DNA of 64,000 bases from Pseudopedobacter beijingensis (GCF_042678145.1 NZ_JBHUDG010000003.1:620001-684000), one strand, 5' to 3'; positions 34,852-43,402 are shown, counted from the stretch's first letter. Notes: generated by a model not told the origin, from the letters alone. Numbers and translations are program-made.

Positions 34852-35217
34852 ATGAAAACGACACAAGAACATCATGACCGGATAGCAAAAATGACGTTTG
34901 CATCGGTATATCCTCACCTTCTGGCCAAAGTAGAAAAAAAGGGCAGAACAAAAGATGAACTTCACCAAGTTATACAGTGGTTAACTGGATTTAATAATAA
35001 GCACCTGCAACAACTTATAGAAGAGAAAGCTACCTATGAAACTTTCTTTCAAAAAGCAAAATTAAACCCCAACGCTCACCTAATTACGGGTGTTATTTGC
35101 GGCTATCGGATTGAAGAAATCGATAATCCCACTACCAAACAAGCCAGGTATCTTGACAAACTGGTAGATGAATTAGCTAAAGGAAGAAAAATGGATAAAA
35201 TTTTAAGAAAAGGATAA
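34852..35217 (+). CDS. DUF2200 family protein
   Basis: 121 residues. HDRIAKMTFASVYPHLLAKVEKKGR, given here by its core MTFASVYPHLLAKVE, is the DUF2200 hallmark, followed by VIQWLTGFN and ITGVICGYRIEEI. The family has no settled function. It is cytoplasmic and stands alone between the sdh terminator and the pyruvate dehydrogenase genes. Confidence 0.9.
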   Translation: MKTTQEHHDRIAKMTFASVYPHLLAKVEKKGRTKDELHQVIQWLTGFNNKHLQQLIEEKATYETFFQKAKLNPNAHLITGVICGYRIEEIDNPTTKQARYLDKLVDELAKGRKMDKILRKG

Positions 35218-35325
35218 AGGAAGAATTACTTTTTTTCGCTGCTCTAACCAGCCCTGTATTCAGGGTTTCTTATCACCTCACTATTTCGTGTAATAAAGGG
35301 TATAAAAAAAGAGCTATATCAACAG

Positions 35326-35360
35326 TTAGTCGTCACCTGAACTTATTTCAGAATGACGAA
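35326..35360. repeat. REP-like inverted repeat CGTCACCTGAAC...TTTCAGAATGACG
   Basis: Short imperfect hairpin of the widespread CGTCATCCTGAAC-TTGTTTCAGGATCT type, downstream of DUF2200 and convergent with the E2 gene. It may act as a terminator. Confidence 0.55.
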
Positions 35361-35401
35361 TCTCAAAACTCTTGATACAACTCTCTATAAATATTAAAAT
35401 C

Positions 35402-37009
35402 TTACGCTAGTAATCTGATTGGTGCTTCTAACAAACCTTTTAGTGTTTGTAAGAATGCCGCTCCTGTAGCACCATCAACTACTCTATGGTCACAACCTAA
35501 AGTAAGCTTCATGATATTTCCAGGTACTACCGCTCCGTTTTTAACTACCGGAACCTGATTTATAGCTCCTACAGACAAAATTGCTCCATCCGGAGAGTTA
35601 ATAATAGAGGTAAATTCATCTATACCAAACATACCTAAATTAGAAACCGTAAAGGTCGAACCTTCCCAATCTTTTGGTTGTAGTTTTTTAGCTTTCGCTT
35701 TTTGTGCAAAATCTTTTACTTCCGCAGAGATATGTGACAAAGATTTCCCGTCAGCAAAACGCACTACAGGCACTAACAAGCCATCTTCTACCGCCATTGC
35801 TACACCAACGTTAGTATGCTCATTAAAACGAATTTTATCGCCTCCCCATGAAGAGTTTACAGCAGGGTGTTGTTTTAATGCTACGGCTACCGCTTTTATA
35901 ACAATATCGTTAAAAGATACTTTAACCGGAGCTACTGCATTAATTTGAGTACGGGCAGCCATTGCATTATCCATATCTATAGAAATAGTTAGATAGAAAT
36001 GTGGTGCTGTAAACAAACTTTCGGATAAACGACGGGCAATAGTTTTACGCATTTGCGAAACCGGCTGCTCTGTAAATTTCTCTTCTCCGATATATTGAGG
36101 AATAGCAAAAGCTTTTTCTTCTTTAGAAGATGCTGCTACAGAAGCAGTTTCTTTGGCAGCAGGTACAAATCCTTCCACATCTTTCTTCACTATTCTTCCA
36201 CCTTCTGCACTACCTTTAACCTCGTTAAGGTCAATTCCTTTTTCTGCTGCTAATTTTTTAGCTAACGGAGATGCTTTTATTCTGCTGTCACTATCTGCAC
36301 TTACAGATGATGCCGTTTCTGCAGGTTTATTTTCTGATGATACAGCCTTTTCTTCCGCTTTGTTTTCTTTCTTTGGAGAAGAATTACCTGCTTTTAACAA
36401 AGGAGTAATATCAGTACCTTCTTTACCTACAATAGCAATAATATCATTTACTTGAGCCGCTTTACCTTCTTCAACGCCTATATACAGTAACGTTCCCTCT
36501 TCGTAACCAACAACTTCCATTGTTGCTTTATCAGTTTCAACATCAGCTAAAGAGTCATCAGACTTTATCTTATCACCAACTTTAAAGTTCCACTTATTGA
36601 TAACACCTTCTGTCATGGTATCACTTAACAGAGGCATACGTATAACTGCAGCCGGGATATTAGAAACATCTACATCTTCTTCCGTTGCAGCTTCCTGTGC
36701 CAGAGCTTCTTCTGTAACAGGTTCCTCCGCACTTGCTGATGATGAATCCAAAACGGATTTATAGTCTTCACCTTTTTCACCAATAACAGCAATCACTGCA
36801 TCTACCGGCACTGCCTGACCTTCTTCAACACCTATATATAATAATGTTCCTTCCTGAAAAGATTCGAAGTCCATTGTTGCTTTATCTGTCTCTACTTCGG
36901 CAACTACGTCTCCAGCTTTAATTTGATCTCCAACTTTTTTATGCCATTTAGCTAAAACACCTTCTGTCATGGTGTCGCTCATCTTAGGCATTTTTATTGC
37001 TTCAGCCAT
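35402..37009 (-). CDS. Pyruvate dehydrogenase E2, dihydrolipoamide acetyltransferase
   Basis: 535 residues. Two lipoyl domains with lipoylation lysines Lys43 (ETDKATMDFE) and Lys161 (ETDKATMEVV). A Ser/Ala/Glu-rich linker and the E3-binding domain (SPLAKKLAAEKGIDLNEVKG) follow. The catalytic acetyltransferase domain has LGMFGIDEFTSIINSPDGA in pieces and the active-site His in GCDHRVVDGATG. It moves acetyl from E1 to CoA. It follows the E1-alpha gene. E1-beta and E3 genes are not in the window. Confidence 0.95.
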   Translation of the reverse strand: MAEAIKMPKMSDTMTEGVLAKWHKKVGDQIKAGDVVAEVETDKATMDFESFQEGTLLYIGVEEGQAVPVDAVIAVIGEKGEDYKSVLDSSSASAEEPVTEEALAQEAATEEDVDVSNIPAAVIRMPLLSDTMTEGVINKWNFKVGDKIKSDDSLADVETDKATMEVVGYEEGTLLYIGVEEGKAAQVNDIIAIVGKEGTDITPLLKAGNSSPKKENKAEEKAVSSENKPAETASSVSADSDSRIKASPLAKKLAAEKGIDLNEVKGSAEGGRIVKKDVEGFVPAAKETASVAASSKEEKAFAIPQYIGEEKFTEQPVSQMRKTIARRLSESLFTAPHFYLTISIDMDNAMAARTQINAVAPVKVSFNDIVIKAVAVALKQHPAVNSSWGGDKIRFNEHTNVGVAMAVEDGLLVPVVRFADGKSLSHISAEVKDFAQKAKAKKLQPKDWEGSTFTVSNLGMFGIDEFTSIINSPDGAILSVGAINQVPVVKNGAVVPGNIMKLTLGCDHRVVDGATGAAFLQTLKGLLEAPIRLLA

Positions 37010-37047
37010 TATATATTTCTTTTTAACTGTGTTTAAAATAACATGAA

Positions 37048-37079
37048 AACCGGAATTTATGTTTGTATAAATTCCGGTT
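37048..37079 (-). other. Strong hairpin between pdhA and the E2 gene
   Basis: AACCGGAATTTAT and ATAAATTCCGGTT are perfect 13-bp complements around a 6-base loop. Only a short T run follows, so partial termination or mRNA processing inside the operon is more likely than full termination. Confidence 0.6.
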
Positions 37080-37087
37080 CATAATTT

Positions 37088-38083
37088 TTATTCTTTTATA
37101 AAATCGTAATCTTCCTGTGCGTAAACATCTTTGTATAACTCAGATGGATCCGGGAATGGAGATTCTTCAGCAAATTTAACCGCTTCTTCTATATCCGCTT
37201 TTATTTTCGCAGCAACTTCATCAAACCAGGCCTCGTCTGCCCATCCTTCTGCAACAATTTTAGCTTTAACTACTTCAATAGGGTCTTTTGCTTTGTATTC
37301 CTCTACCTCTTCTTTAGTACGGTATTTTTGAGGGTCCGACATGGAGTGCCCTTTGTATCTATAAGTTCTTATTTCTAAGAAAGTAGGCCCCTCTCCTCTC
37401 CTTGCTCTTTGTACAGCTTCGTCTATGGCATTATGTACAGCCACAGGATCCATTCCGTCAACAGGCATTGAAGGCATCTCGTATCCTAAACCTAATTTGT
37501 ATATATCTAAAGTGTTTGCAGTTCTGGCAACTGACGTTCCCATTGCATAACCGTTATTTTCAACAATAAATATTACGGGCAACTGCCAGTTCATAGCCAT
37601 ATTGAAAGTTTCGTTCAATGCACCTTGTCTAACAGCACCATCGCCCATATAGCAAAGGTTTACCCTGTTAGTTCCAAGATATTTCTCTGCAAAAGCTACC
37701 CCGGCACCTAAAGGTATCTGACCTCCAACAATACCATGTCCTCCATAAAAATCGTTCTCCTTATCAAAAAAGTGCATAGAGCCTCCTTTTCCTTTAGAGC
37801 ATCCTGTTATTTTACCATATAACTCAGCCATAGCTACTTTACTTGGCATTCCCTTTGCAATCGCATGAGCATGATCTCTATAGGTAGTTATTAAGCTATC
37901 ACCTTTTTCGGTAGCAGACATTGTTCCTGCAATAATAGCTTCCTGTCCTATATATAAGTGACAGAAACCTCTAATTTTTTGCTGTCCGTATAGTTGGCCA
38001 GTTTTTTCCTCAAACCTTCTTAAATGAAGCATTAATTCATACCAGTACAGATATGTCTCTTTTGTTATTGCAACTGAACTCAT
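37088..38083 (-). CDS. pdhA: Pyruvate dehydrogenase E1 component, alpha subunit
   Basis: 331 residues. The thiamine diphosphate and Mg site is CYMGDGAVRQGALNETFNM with ENNGYAMGTS. GGSMHFFD and RYKGHSMSDPQKYR are the conserved alpha-subunit motifs, the latter matching the regulatory-loop position. It decarboxylates pyruvate together with the beta subunit, which is not adjacent here. Splitting alpha plus E2 from beta is frequent in Bacteroidota. Confidence 0.95.
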   Translation of the reverse strand: MSSVAITKETYLYWYELMLHLRRFEEKTGQLYGQQKIRGFCHLYIGQEAIIAGTMSATEKGDSLITTYRDHAHAIAKGMPSKVAMAELYGKITGCSKGKGGSMHFFDKENDFYGGHGIVGGQIPLGAGVAFAEKYLGTNRVNLCYMGDGAVRQGALNETFNMAMNWQLPVIFIVENNGYAMGTSVARTANTLDIYKLGLGYEMPSMPVDGMDPVAVHNAIDEAVQRARRGEGPTFLEIRTYRYKGHSMSDPQKYRTKEEVEEYKAKDPIEVVKAKIVAEGWADEAWFDEVAAKIKADIEEAVKFAEESPFPDPSELYKDVYAQEDYDFIKE

Positions 38084-38114
38084 TTCTTTTTCTAATTCTA
38101 ATTAAATGGGACAG

Positions 38115-38122
38115 CAAATCTA
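38115..38122 (-). promoter_or_regulatory. Possible promoter (-7 element) of pdhA
   Basis: Minus strand reads TAGATTTG, matching TAnnTTTG, 32 bp before the pdhA ATG. The -33 box is weak. Confidence 0.4.
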
Positions 38123-38214
38123 TTAATATATCGACAATTTTAAAACCCTAACCCGGTTATTTTAACTATTTTACTCTTTTGTTGTTAAATTTTGTTAAAA
38201 AAATCTTATCATTG

Positions 38215-38245
38215 TTGTTTAGCAAACATTTAAGGCCTAGTTTTG
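38215..38245 (+). promoter_or_regulatory. Likely promoter of the NlpC/P60 gene
   Basis: TTG (38215-38217), 20-base spacer, TAGTTTTG (38238-38245), 68 bp before the start codon. Confidence 0.5.
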
Positions 38246-38312
38246 TGCCGTTGTAAAATAATACTTATAAAGGTCCGTTAGAGACAAACGTAAAACCCTA
38301 AAACTATTATTA

Positions 38313-38870
38313 ATGAAGAAAGTTATAATTTTTACTCTTTTGGTCAGCCTGACATTGGCGGGCAAAGCCCAAAGCTCAAAGACGACATCTTCACCCAGCA
38401 CTTCCTCTAAAACCGAAACCTCAGACCCTGATAATTTAGCAAGCCAGTTTTTCTCTCAAGTAATGGGAGTAGCGATATCTGCTACATCTAACACCAAAAT
38501 GTACCAGTTTATTTATGACTGGTTAGGGACTCCGTACCGTTTTGGAGGAAATACTAAAAAGGGAATTGATTGTTCTGGTTTCACCAAAGCAATGTACGAC
38601 AAGGTTTTTAACACCACACTATTAAGAAACTCCAGAGACATCTTTAGCATGACCAATCCTCTTTCTAAAGACGAGCTTAAAGTGGGTGATTTGGTCTTTT
38701 TTAAGATAAAAAGTAAAAGCATTACTCACGTAGGGGTTTATTTGGGAGATAACAGATTTGCTCATGCTTCCAGCAGTAGAGGTGTAGTAATTAGCGATTT
38801 GAATGAGCCCTATTATAGCAGATATTTTTATAAGGGCGGCCGTATTACAGAATCCCTAAAAGAAGAATAA
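38313..38870 (+). CDS. Secreted NlpC/P60 (C40) peptidoglycan endopeptidase
   Basis: 185 residues. A signal peptide ends near residue 19 (GKAQ), then comes a Ser/Thr-rich linker. The catalytic domain has Cys87 in GIDCSGFTKAMYD, His139 in SITHVGVYLGD and the third polar residue His151 in FAHASSSRG, giving the Cys-His-His triad. RFGGNTKKGIDCSG is the usual motif around the nucleophile. It cleaves D-Glu-DAP-type bonds in the cell wall stem peptide. A terminator follows 20 bp after the stop. Confidence 0.93.
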   Translation: MKKVIIFTLLVSLTLAGKAQSSKTTSSPSTSSKTETSDPDNLASQFFSQVMGVAISATSNTKMYQFIYDWLGTPYRFGGNTKKGIDCSGFTKAMYDKVFNTTLLRNSRDIFSMTNPLSKDELKVGDLVFFKIKSKSITHVGVYLGDNRFAHASSSRGVVISDLNEPYYSRYFYKGGRITESLKEE

Positions 38871-38890
38871 GTTTTCATATATTTCAAATT

Positions 38891-38928
38891 AAAAAAGCCC
38901 TGATAGTTAAAGCCATCAAGGCTTTTTT
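38891..38928 (+). terminator. Terminator after the NlpC/P60 gene
   Basis: AAAAAAGCCCTGATAG and CCATCAAGGCTTTTTT form an imperfect stem with T run. Confidence 0.75.
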
Positions 38929-38947
38929 AGTAAGAAACCGATCCTAT

Positions 38948-38977
38948 ATTGCAATATAAATCCTTTTCTTAATTTTG
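38948..38977 (+). promoter_or_regulatory. Likely promoter of the CapA-like gene
   Basis: ATTG (38948-38951), 18-base spacer, TAATTTTG (38970-38977), 16 bp before the ATG. The short distance leaves a very short leader. Confidence 0.5.
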
Positions 38978-38993
38978 CAGTTTACTTTTAATC

Positions 38994-40124
38994 ATGAAAA
39001 CTGTTTATACCTTTCTTGTCGCCTTATTCCCCATATTAACAGCTTGCGGTAACAATAATGCAAAAGACTTAGGCCAGGAAAACGAAACAATCAACAATCT
39101 CGCTATTGCTTTAGATTCAACAGAACAGCTTGCGGAATCAACTCTCCGGGAAATATCCATCACTGCTGTGGGCGATATTATGCTTGGCTCAGGATATCCA
39201 TCTGTAACCAACCTCCCCCCTAATGATGGTAAAAACAGTTTTGATGCCGTTGCTAATTATTTGAATGGAGATATTGTATTCGGGAATCTGGAAGGATGTT
39301 TTCTAAACTCAGGAGAATCGTCCAAATGCAAATACTCCAAACCCGGAAGCTGCTACGCATTTAGAATGCCCGAATCTTATGGAAATATCATTAAAGATGC
39401 TGGTTTTAATGTGCTGAGTATTGCCAACAACCATGTGGGTGATTTTGACAATAAAGGCCGCAAAAAAACCATGGAAGTTCTGGATGCCCTTCAGATCAAT
39501 TATGCAGGCCAAACCAATTGCCCATACGCTCTCTTTGAAGAAAACGGAATCAAATATGCGTTCTGTGCTTTTGCCCCTAATGAGAATACGCTTTCTATCA
39601 ACAAAATAGATAGTGCGAAAATTTTAGTTAAAGAACTGAAAAGCAAGGCCGATATTGTTATCGTCTCCTTTCATGGCGGAGCCGAAGGTACCACCCACGA
39701 GCGTGTACCTAAGAGAAATGAAATATTTTTTAATGAAAACCGGGGGAATGTGTATGCCTTTGCCCACGGCGTAATAGACGCTGGTGCTGATGTTGTTTTA
39801 GGTCATGGACCTCATGTTACCAGAGCCGTAGAAGTATATAAAAATAAGTTCATTGCCTACAGTCTGGGAAATTTCTGTACTTATGGAATGTTTAACTTAA
39901 AAGGGCCTAATGGTTTTGCTCCTTTGGTTCAGCTAAAAATCAACAAAGAAGGAGATTTCATTAAAGCAGACATCATATCCATAAAGCAAGATAAAGTCAA
40001 TGGCTTGCAATTAGACGAGACCTACGCTGCTTTTAACAGAATGCAGTATCTGACAGACCTGGACTTTCCTGATCATAATCTTCTGTTTAAAGACAACAGC
40101 ATAACCTTGAAGGAGTCAAGATAG
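38994..40124 (+). CDS. CapA-family lipoprotein with metallophosphatase-like fold
   Basis: 376 residues with a lipoprotein signal ending in Cys18 (LTAC). The PGA_cap/CapA motifs appear in order: ITAVGDIMLGSG, FGNLEGCF, SIANNHVGDFDNKG, VSFHGGAEGTTHE and LGHGPHVTRAVEVY, with the final YSLGNFCTYG. The fold relates to calcineurin-like phosphoesterases. CapA is needed for poly-gamma-glutamate capsule in Bacillus, but no capBC genes are present, so that role is not claimed. Lone gene; surface or periplasmic. Confidence 0.85.
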   Translation: MKTVYTFLVALFPILTACGNNNAKDLGQENETINNLAIALDSTEQLAESTLREISITAVGDIMLGSGYPSVTNLPPNDGKNSFDAVANYLNGDIVFGNLEGCFLNSGESSKCKYSKPGSCYAFRMPESYGNIIKDAGFNVLSIANNHVGDFDNKGRKKTMEVLDALQINYAGQTNCPYALFEENGIKYAFCAFAPNENTLSINKIDSAKILVKELKSKADIVIVSFHGGAEGTTHERVPKRNEIFFNENRGNVYAFAHGVIDAGADVVLGHGPHVTRAVEVYKNKFIAYSLGNFCTYGMFNLKGPNGFAPLVQLKINKEGDFIKADIISIKQDKVNGLQLDETYAAFNRMQYLTDLDFPDHNLLFKDNSITLKESR

Positions 40125-40205
40125 CTTTTACGACCAAACTAGCAAGAAAGGCTGTAAAAGTTTCAAAATTTGTCCTTCATCTACAGATTAATGTATTTTT
40201 CTAAT

Positions 40206-40340
40206 TCTTCGGGTTTTCTTCGAGACAGACAGGAGACAGAGTAGAGATTCCTTCGACACTGCTTCGATAGTTCTTCGACAAAACAGGGGTTTTCTTCGAC
40301 TGCTCTTCGACAAGTCTTCGGCAAAAGACAGATTTCTTCG
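40206..40340. repeat. Array of nine TCTTCG-like hexamers at about 11-bp spacing
   Basis: Starts at 40206, 40217, 40250, 40261, 40272, 40293, 40304, 40315 and 40335: six or seven exact TCTTCG and the rest one base off (CCTTCG, GCTTCG). Steps are 11, 33, 11, 11, 21, 11, 11 and 20, near one, two or three helical turns. The fuller unit is TTCTTCGACAA. Confidence 0.75.
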
Positions 40341-40500
40341 ACAAAAAGCGAAGCTCACTGCAACAAATCTCGAAGAACCATGGAAGCCGTCCCGACTTTG
40401 GCTCCCGTCTGTCTCCCAGCAAGGTGGGAGAACAGCATGGTGCTCCACTTTCACAAAACAGTTAAAATAGATCGTTGAAAAAAGCAGCTAAGTGTCTACA

Positions 40501-40537
40501 AAAAAAGGGCATTAGAAGTTTCTAATGCCCTTTTTTT
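40501..40537 (-). terminator. Terminator of metK
   Basis: AAAAAAGGGCATTAGAA, loop GTT, TCTAATGCCCTTTTTTT: long stem with T and A runs, 18 bp after the metK stop. Confidence 0.9.
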
Positions 40538-40554
40538 GTATTTTCAGCAGAAGC

Positions 40555-41811
40555 TTAAATGCCGAATGCCACTTTAATCTGCTCTACATAATCCAACTTT
40601 TCCCATGTAAACAGCTCTACTTCTACTACTTTTTCTTCGCCGTTAGCTCCGTTAAAAGTTTTCTTTACTATTTCGTTCTTACGTCCCATGTGTCCATAGG
40701 CAGCGGTTTCTGAGTAAATAGGGTTTCTCAGTTTCAACCGTTGTTCTATAAAATAAGGTCGCAGGTCAAATATTTGTTGAACTTTCTTCGCTATTTCGCC
40801 ATCTGTTAAGTTTACTTTAGCGGTACCTTTAGTATCTATAAACAAGCCACATGGCTCTGCAACACCAATTGCATAGGAAACCTGTACTAAAACCTCATCT
40901 GCCACACCTGCCGCTACAAGGTTTTTGGCTATATGTCTTGTTGCATAGGCTGCAGATCTGTCTACTTTAGAAGGATCTTTACCAGAAAAAGCTCCTCCTC
41001 CGTGAGCTCCTTTACCTCCGTAAGTATCTACAATAATTTTTCTTCCTGTTAAACCAGTATCTCCATGCGGACCACCAATCACAAATTTACCGGTAGGGTT
41101 AATATGATATTTGATATCGTTATTAAACAATTGCTGCAACTCTGGTTTCAATAAAGCTTTAACTCTGGGAATAAGGGTTTCAATAATATCGCTCTTAATC
41201 TTAGCCAGCATTACATCATCATTGGCATCAAAATCATCATGCTGTGTAGAAATAACAATACTGTCTATTCTGATGGGTTGATGATCATCGCTATACTCAA
41301 TAGTAACCTGAGATTTAGCGTCTGGTCTTAAATAAGTTATTTCTTTATTTTCTCTCCTGATAGCAGCCAGCTCTATCAACAACTTGTGCGATAAATCTAA
41401 AGCCAGGGGCATATAGTTTTCTGTTTCATTGGTTGCATAACCAAACATCATACCCTGGTCTCCTGCCCCCTGCTCTTCCGGGTTCGTTCTGTCAACCCCC
41501 TGATTAATATCCTGAGACTGCTCATGTATAGCAGAAAGAATACCACAAGAGTTGGCCTCAAACATATATTCTGATTTTGTATATCCGATTTTACGGATAA
41601 CATCTCTGGCTATTTTCTGAACGTCAAGATAGGTTTTTGATTTTACCTCTCCTGCCAATACCACCTGACCGGTAGTCACTAAAGTTTCACAGGCTACCTT
41701 AGACTCTTTATCAAATGCTAAGAAATTATCAATTAACGCATCCGAGATTTGATCTGCTACTTTATCTGGGTGTCCTTCAGACACAGATTCCGATGTAAAT
41801 AAATAAGACAT
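40555..41811 (-). CDS. metK: S-adenosylmethionine synthetase
   Basis: 418 residues, slightly longer than E. coli MetK. The N-terminal FTSESVSEGHPDKVADQISDA motif (core SEGHPDKVADQISD), the loop GAGDQGMMFGYATNET, the P-loop-like GGAFSGKDPSKVDRS and RHIAKNLVAAG are all intact. It makes SAM from methionine and ATP in the cytoplasm. A SAM-II-type riboswitch occupies the 5' leader, so expression should fall when SAM is high. Single-gene unit with its own promoter and terminator. Confidence 0.97.
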   Translation of the reverse strand: MSYLFTSESVSEGHPDKVADQISDALIDNFLAFDKESKVACETLVTTGQVVLAGEVKSKTYLDVQKIARDVIRKIGYTKSEYMFEANSCGILSAIHEQSQDINQGVDRTNPEEQGAGDQGMMFGYATNETENYMPLALDLSHKLLIELAAIRRENKEITYLRPDAKSQVTIEYSDDHQPIRIDSIVISTQHDDFDANDDVMLAKIKSDIIETLIPRVKALLKPELQQLFNNDIKYHINPTGKFVIGGPHGDTGLTGRKIIVDTYGGKGAHGGGAFSGKDPSKVDRSAAYATRHIAKNLVAAGVADEVLVQVSYAIGVAEPCGLFIDTKGTAKVNLTDGEIAKKVQQIFDLRPYFIEQRLKLRNPIYSETAAYGHMGRKNEIVKKTFNGANGEEKVVEVELFTWEKLDYVEQIKVAFGI

Positions 41812-41868
41812 AGTAATTCTTTTAAATATTTTTAGATGGAACCCTTTGAATGCAGGAAAAGCAAATCT

Positions 41869-41933
41869 GGCTTTAGCACTTTTTTATGTGGTTGCAATCC
41901 TGGCTTTTATGAAAGCACTCAAATCATTCCACT
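41869..41933 (-). promoter_or_regulatory. SAM-II-type riboswitch in the metK leader
   Basis: The minus-strand leader reads GTGG (41929-41932), then AATGATTTGAG, a small hairpin GCTTT/AAAGC, CAGGATTGCAA, CCAC, ATAAAAAAGTGCTAAAGCC. GTGG/CCAC forms P1. UGAUUU, AUUGCAA and GCUAAAxxGG-like GCUAAAGCC are the conserved SAM-II blocks in the right order. It begins almost at the predicted transcription start and lies in front of metK. The extra loop hairpin departs from the minimal consensus. Confidence 0.75.
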
Positions 41934-41945
41934 GAATTATATACA

Positions 41946-41953
41946 CAAAGGTA
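41946..41953 (-). promoter_or_regulatory. Promoter (-7 element) of metK
   Basis: Minus strand reads TACCTTTG, matching TAnnTTTG. It would start transcription about 10 bases before the riboswitch P1 stem. Confidence 0.55.
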
Positions 41954-42015
41954 TAACAAATTTTATTTTTGACTAAAAATAGAATTACTTTGTTGCTCAT
42001 TTTAACGTCACAAGT

Positions 42016-42891
42016 TTGAACAGAGAAAAAATACTTTTTATAGTTAACCCCATATCGGGAGGAAAATCTAAATTATATTTCCCCTCGTTAATAGACAAAT
42101 ACCTGGATCATTCCCTTTTTGAAGCCTTTATTACATTTAGTGAATATGGCGGTCATGCTTGTGAACTTGCCGAAGATGCTATTAGCAATGGCTATGACTG
42201 TGTGGTTGCTGTGGGTGGAGATGGAACGATTAATGAGGTAGCCAGTAAAATGATGAACACTGGTAAAAAAATGGGTATTATCCCTTGCGGTTCGGGAAAT
42301 GGTTTAGCCCGTACACTTCGTATACCTTTAAATAATGCCAAAGCCATTAAGTTATTAAACAGAAACAGAACCCGGGATATTGATTCGGGTTCCTTTGGTC
42401 ATAAGTTTTTCTTCAACATGGCCGGACTGGGATTTGATGCAAGAATAAGCACATTATTTGCCGAGAACCATAAACGTGGATTTAAGGGTTATGCCAAAAG
42501 CGTACTTCAAGAGATTAGAGATTATAAAGAGCAATCCTATAATATTGTAATTGATGGCATTGCTTACCAACGAAAAGCTTTTATGTTAAGCATAGCTAAT
42601 TCATCGCAATACGGAAACAATGCACATATCTCTCCCAAAGCAAAAGTTGACGATGGCTTACTGGATGTGTGTATCATTAAATCGTTCCCCTTATATTTAT
42701 TCCCAGGATTGTTTTTAAAAATGATTTCAAAAACGGTAGACCGATCAAAATATGTAGAAATCATCCAGGGAAAACATATTAAGATAACCAGAAATAATGA
42801 AGAACCTGCACATGTAGATGGCGAACCTATATTTGTTTCACGTGAAATAAATATAAACGTACAGCACCTTTCATTAAAAATAATGGTTTAA
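42016..42891 (+). CDS. Diacylglycerol kinase family lipid kinase (YegS/DgkB-like)
   Basis: 291 residues starting at a TTG (42016); no ATG lies upstream in frame, and the conserved strand ILFIVNPISGGKSK starts within a few residues. VAVGGDGTINEVAS and IPCGSGNGLARTL are the nucleotide-binding and catalytic motifs of the family, with DVCIIKSFPLYL and ACVDGEP-like AHVDGEPIF near the end. Phosphorylates a lipid such as diacylglycerol or a sphingoid base; Sphingobacteriaceae make sphingolipids, so both are possible. Followed 11 bp later by the YciH-like gene. Confidence 0.9.
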   Translation: MNREKILFIVNPISGGKSKLYFPSLIDKYLDHSLFEAFITFSEYGGHACELAEDAISNGYDCVVAVGGDGTINEVASKMMNTGKKMGIIPCGSGNGLARTLRIPLNNAKAIKLLNRNRTRDIDSGSFGHKFFFNMAGLGFDARISTLFAENHKRGFKGYAKSVLQEIRDYKEQSYNIVIDGIAYQRKAFMLSIANSSQYGNNAHISPKAKVDDGLLDVCIIKSFPLYLFPGLFLKMISKTVDRSKYVEIIQGKHIKITRNNEEPAHVDGEPIFVSREININVQHLSLKIMV

Positions 42892-42902
42892 ATTACTAAC
42901 AA

Positions 42903-43262
42903 ATGAGCAAGGATAAAAAATCTAAAAAATTCAACAGCTTTGACGGGATAGTATTCTCTACAGATAACAACTTTGTTTTTCAAACAGAAGAGGTCACAGC
43001 AGAAACTACGCCTGCTAACAACCAGCAAAACTTAAGAGTACAATTGGACAAGAAACAGAGAGCGGGCAAAGCCGTTACCTTAATCACCAATTTTATGGGT
43101 ACAGAGGAAGACCTTATTGCTCTTGGTAAAATGTTAAAAACAAAATGTGGAGTCGGCGGAAGCGTTAAGGATGGGGAAATACTGATACAAGGCGACTTCA
43201 GAAAAAAAGTAATTGAATTGTTGCAAAAAGAAGGATACAAAGTAAAACAGATTGGGGGATAG
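42903..43262 (+). CDS. SUI1/eIF1-like translation factor, YciH family
   Basis: 119 residues. The C-terminal 70 residues carry the SUI1 fold: TLITNFMGTEEDLIALGKML, CGVGGSVKDGEILIQGDF and VIELLQKEGYKVKQIGG (all given in short parts). Bacterial YciH is reported to affect start-site fidelity in translation; its exact role is not settled. It lies directly after the lipid kinase and is probably co-transcribed with it. Confidence 0.9.
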   Translation: MSKDKKSKKFNSFDGIVFSTDNNFVFQTEEVTAETTPANNQQNLRVQLDKKQRAGKAVTLITNFMGTEEDLIALGKMLKTKCGVGGSVKDGEILIQGDFRKKVIELLQKEGYKVKQIGG

Positions 43263-43370
43263 GAAAAAACCTCTTTAATTAATGTGTTTTTCACATTTAT
43301 AAAAACAGGATCTGGTATTATGATTATGTTTTTTTCAAAAAAAAGCAGAAAAAACACCCCTGGTATTTGT

Positions 43371-43402
43371 TTTTTACAATAAAATTGGTTTTTATTGTAA
43401 AA
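43371..43402 (+). terminator. AT-rich hairpin, probable terminator of the lipid kinase-yciH unit
   Basis: TTTTACAATAAAA and TTTTATTGTAAAA pair perfectly around a short loop. The stem has few G-C pairs, so strength is uncertain. Confidence 0.5.

Larger units (their letters stand above)
40125..40554. other. Repeat-rich intergenic region before the metK terminator
   Basis: 430 bp without a convincing gene. It holds the TCTTCG array (40206-40340), opposite-facing CGAAGC/CGAAGA (40349, 40371), the hairpin CTCCCA/TGGGAG (40413-40430) and the metK terminator. AGACAGACAGGAGACAG near 40223 is partly complementary to CTCCCGTCTGTCTCCC near 40402. Confidence 0.65.

Noticed and set aside
40206..40376. 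CRISPR-like array
   Set aside because: Repeat unit is about 6-11 bp at 11-bp spacing, far too short for repeats with spacers, and no cas genes are near.
40188..40454. 88-codon frame on the minus strand
   Set aside because: It lies wholly within the TCTTCG repeat array; its Ser/Arg/Lys-rich sequence is a by-product of the repeat and it has no signal or family character.
41812..41960. SAM-I (S-box) riboswitch before metK
   Set aside because: The multi-stem S-box layout is absent; the short pseudoknot blocks fit SAM-II instead.
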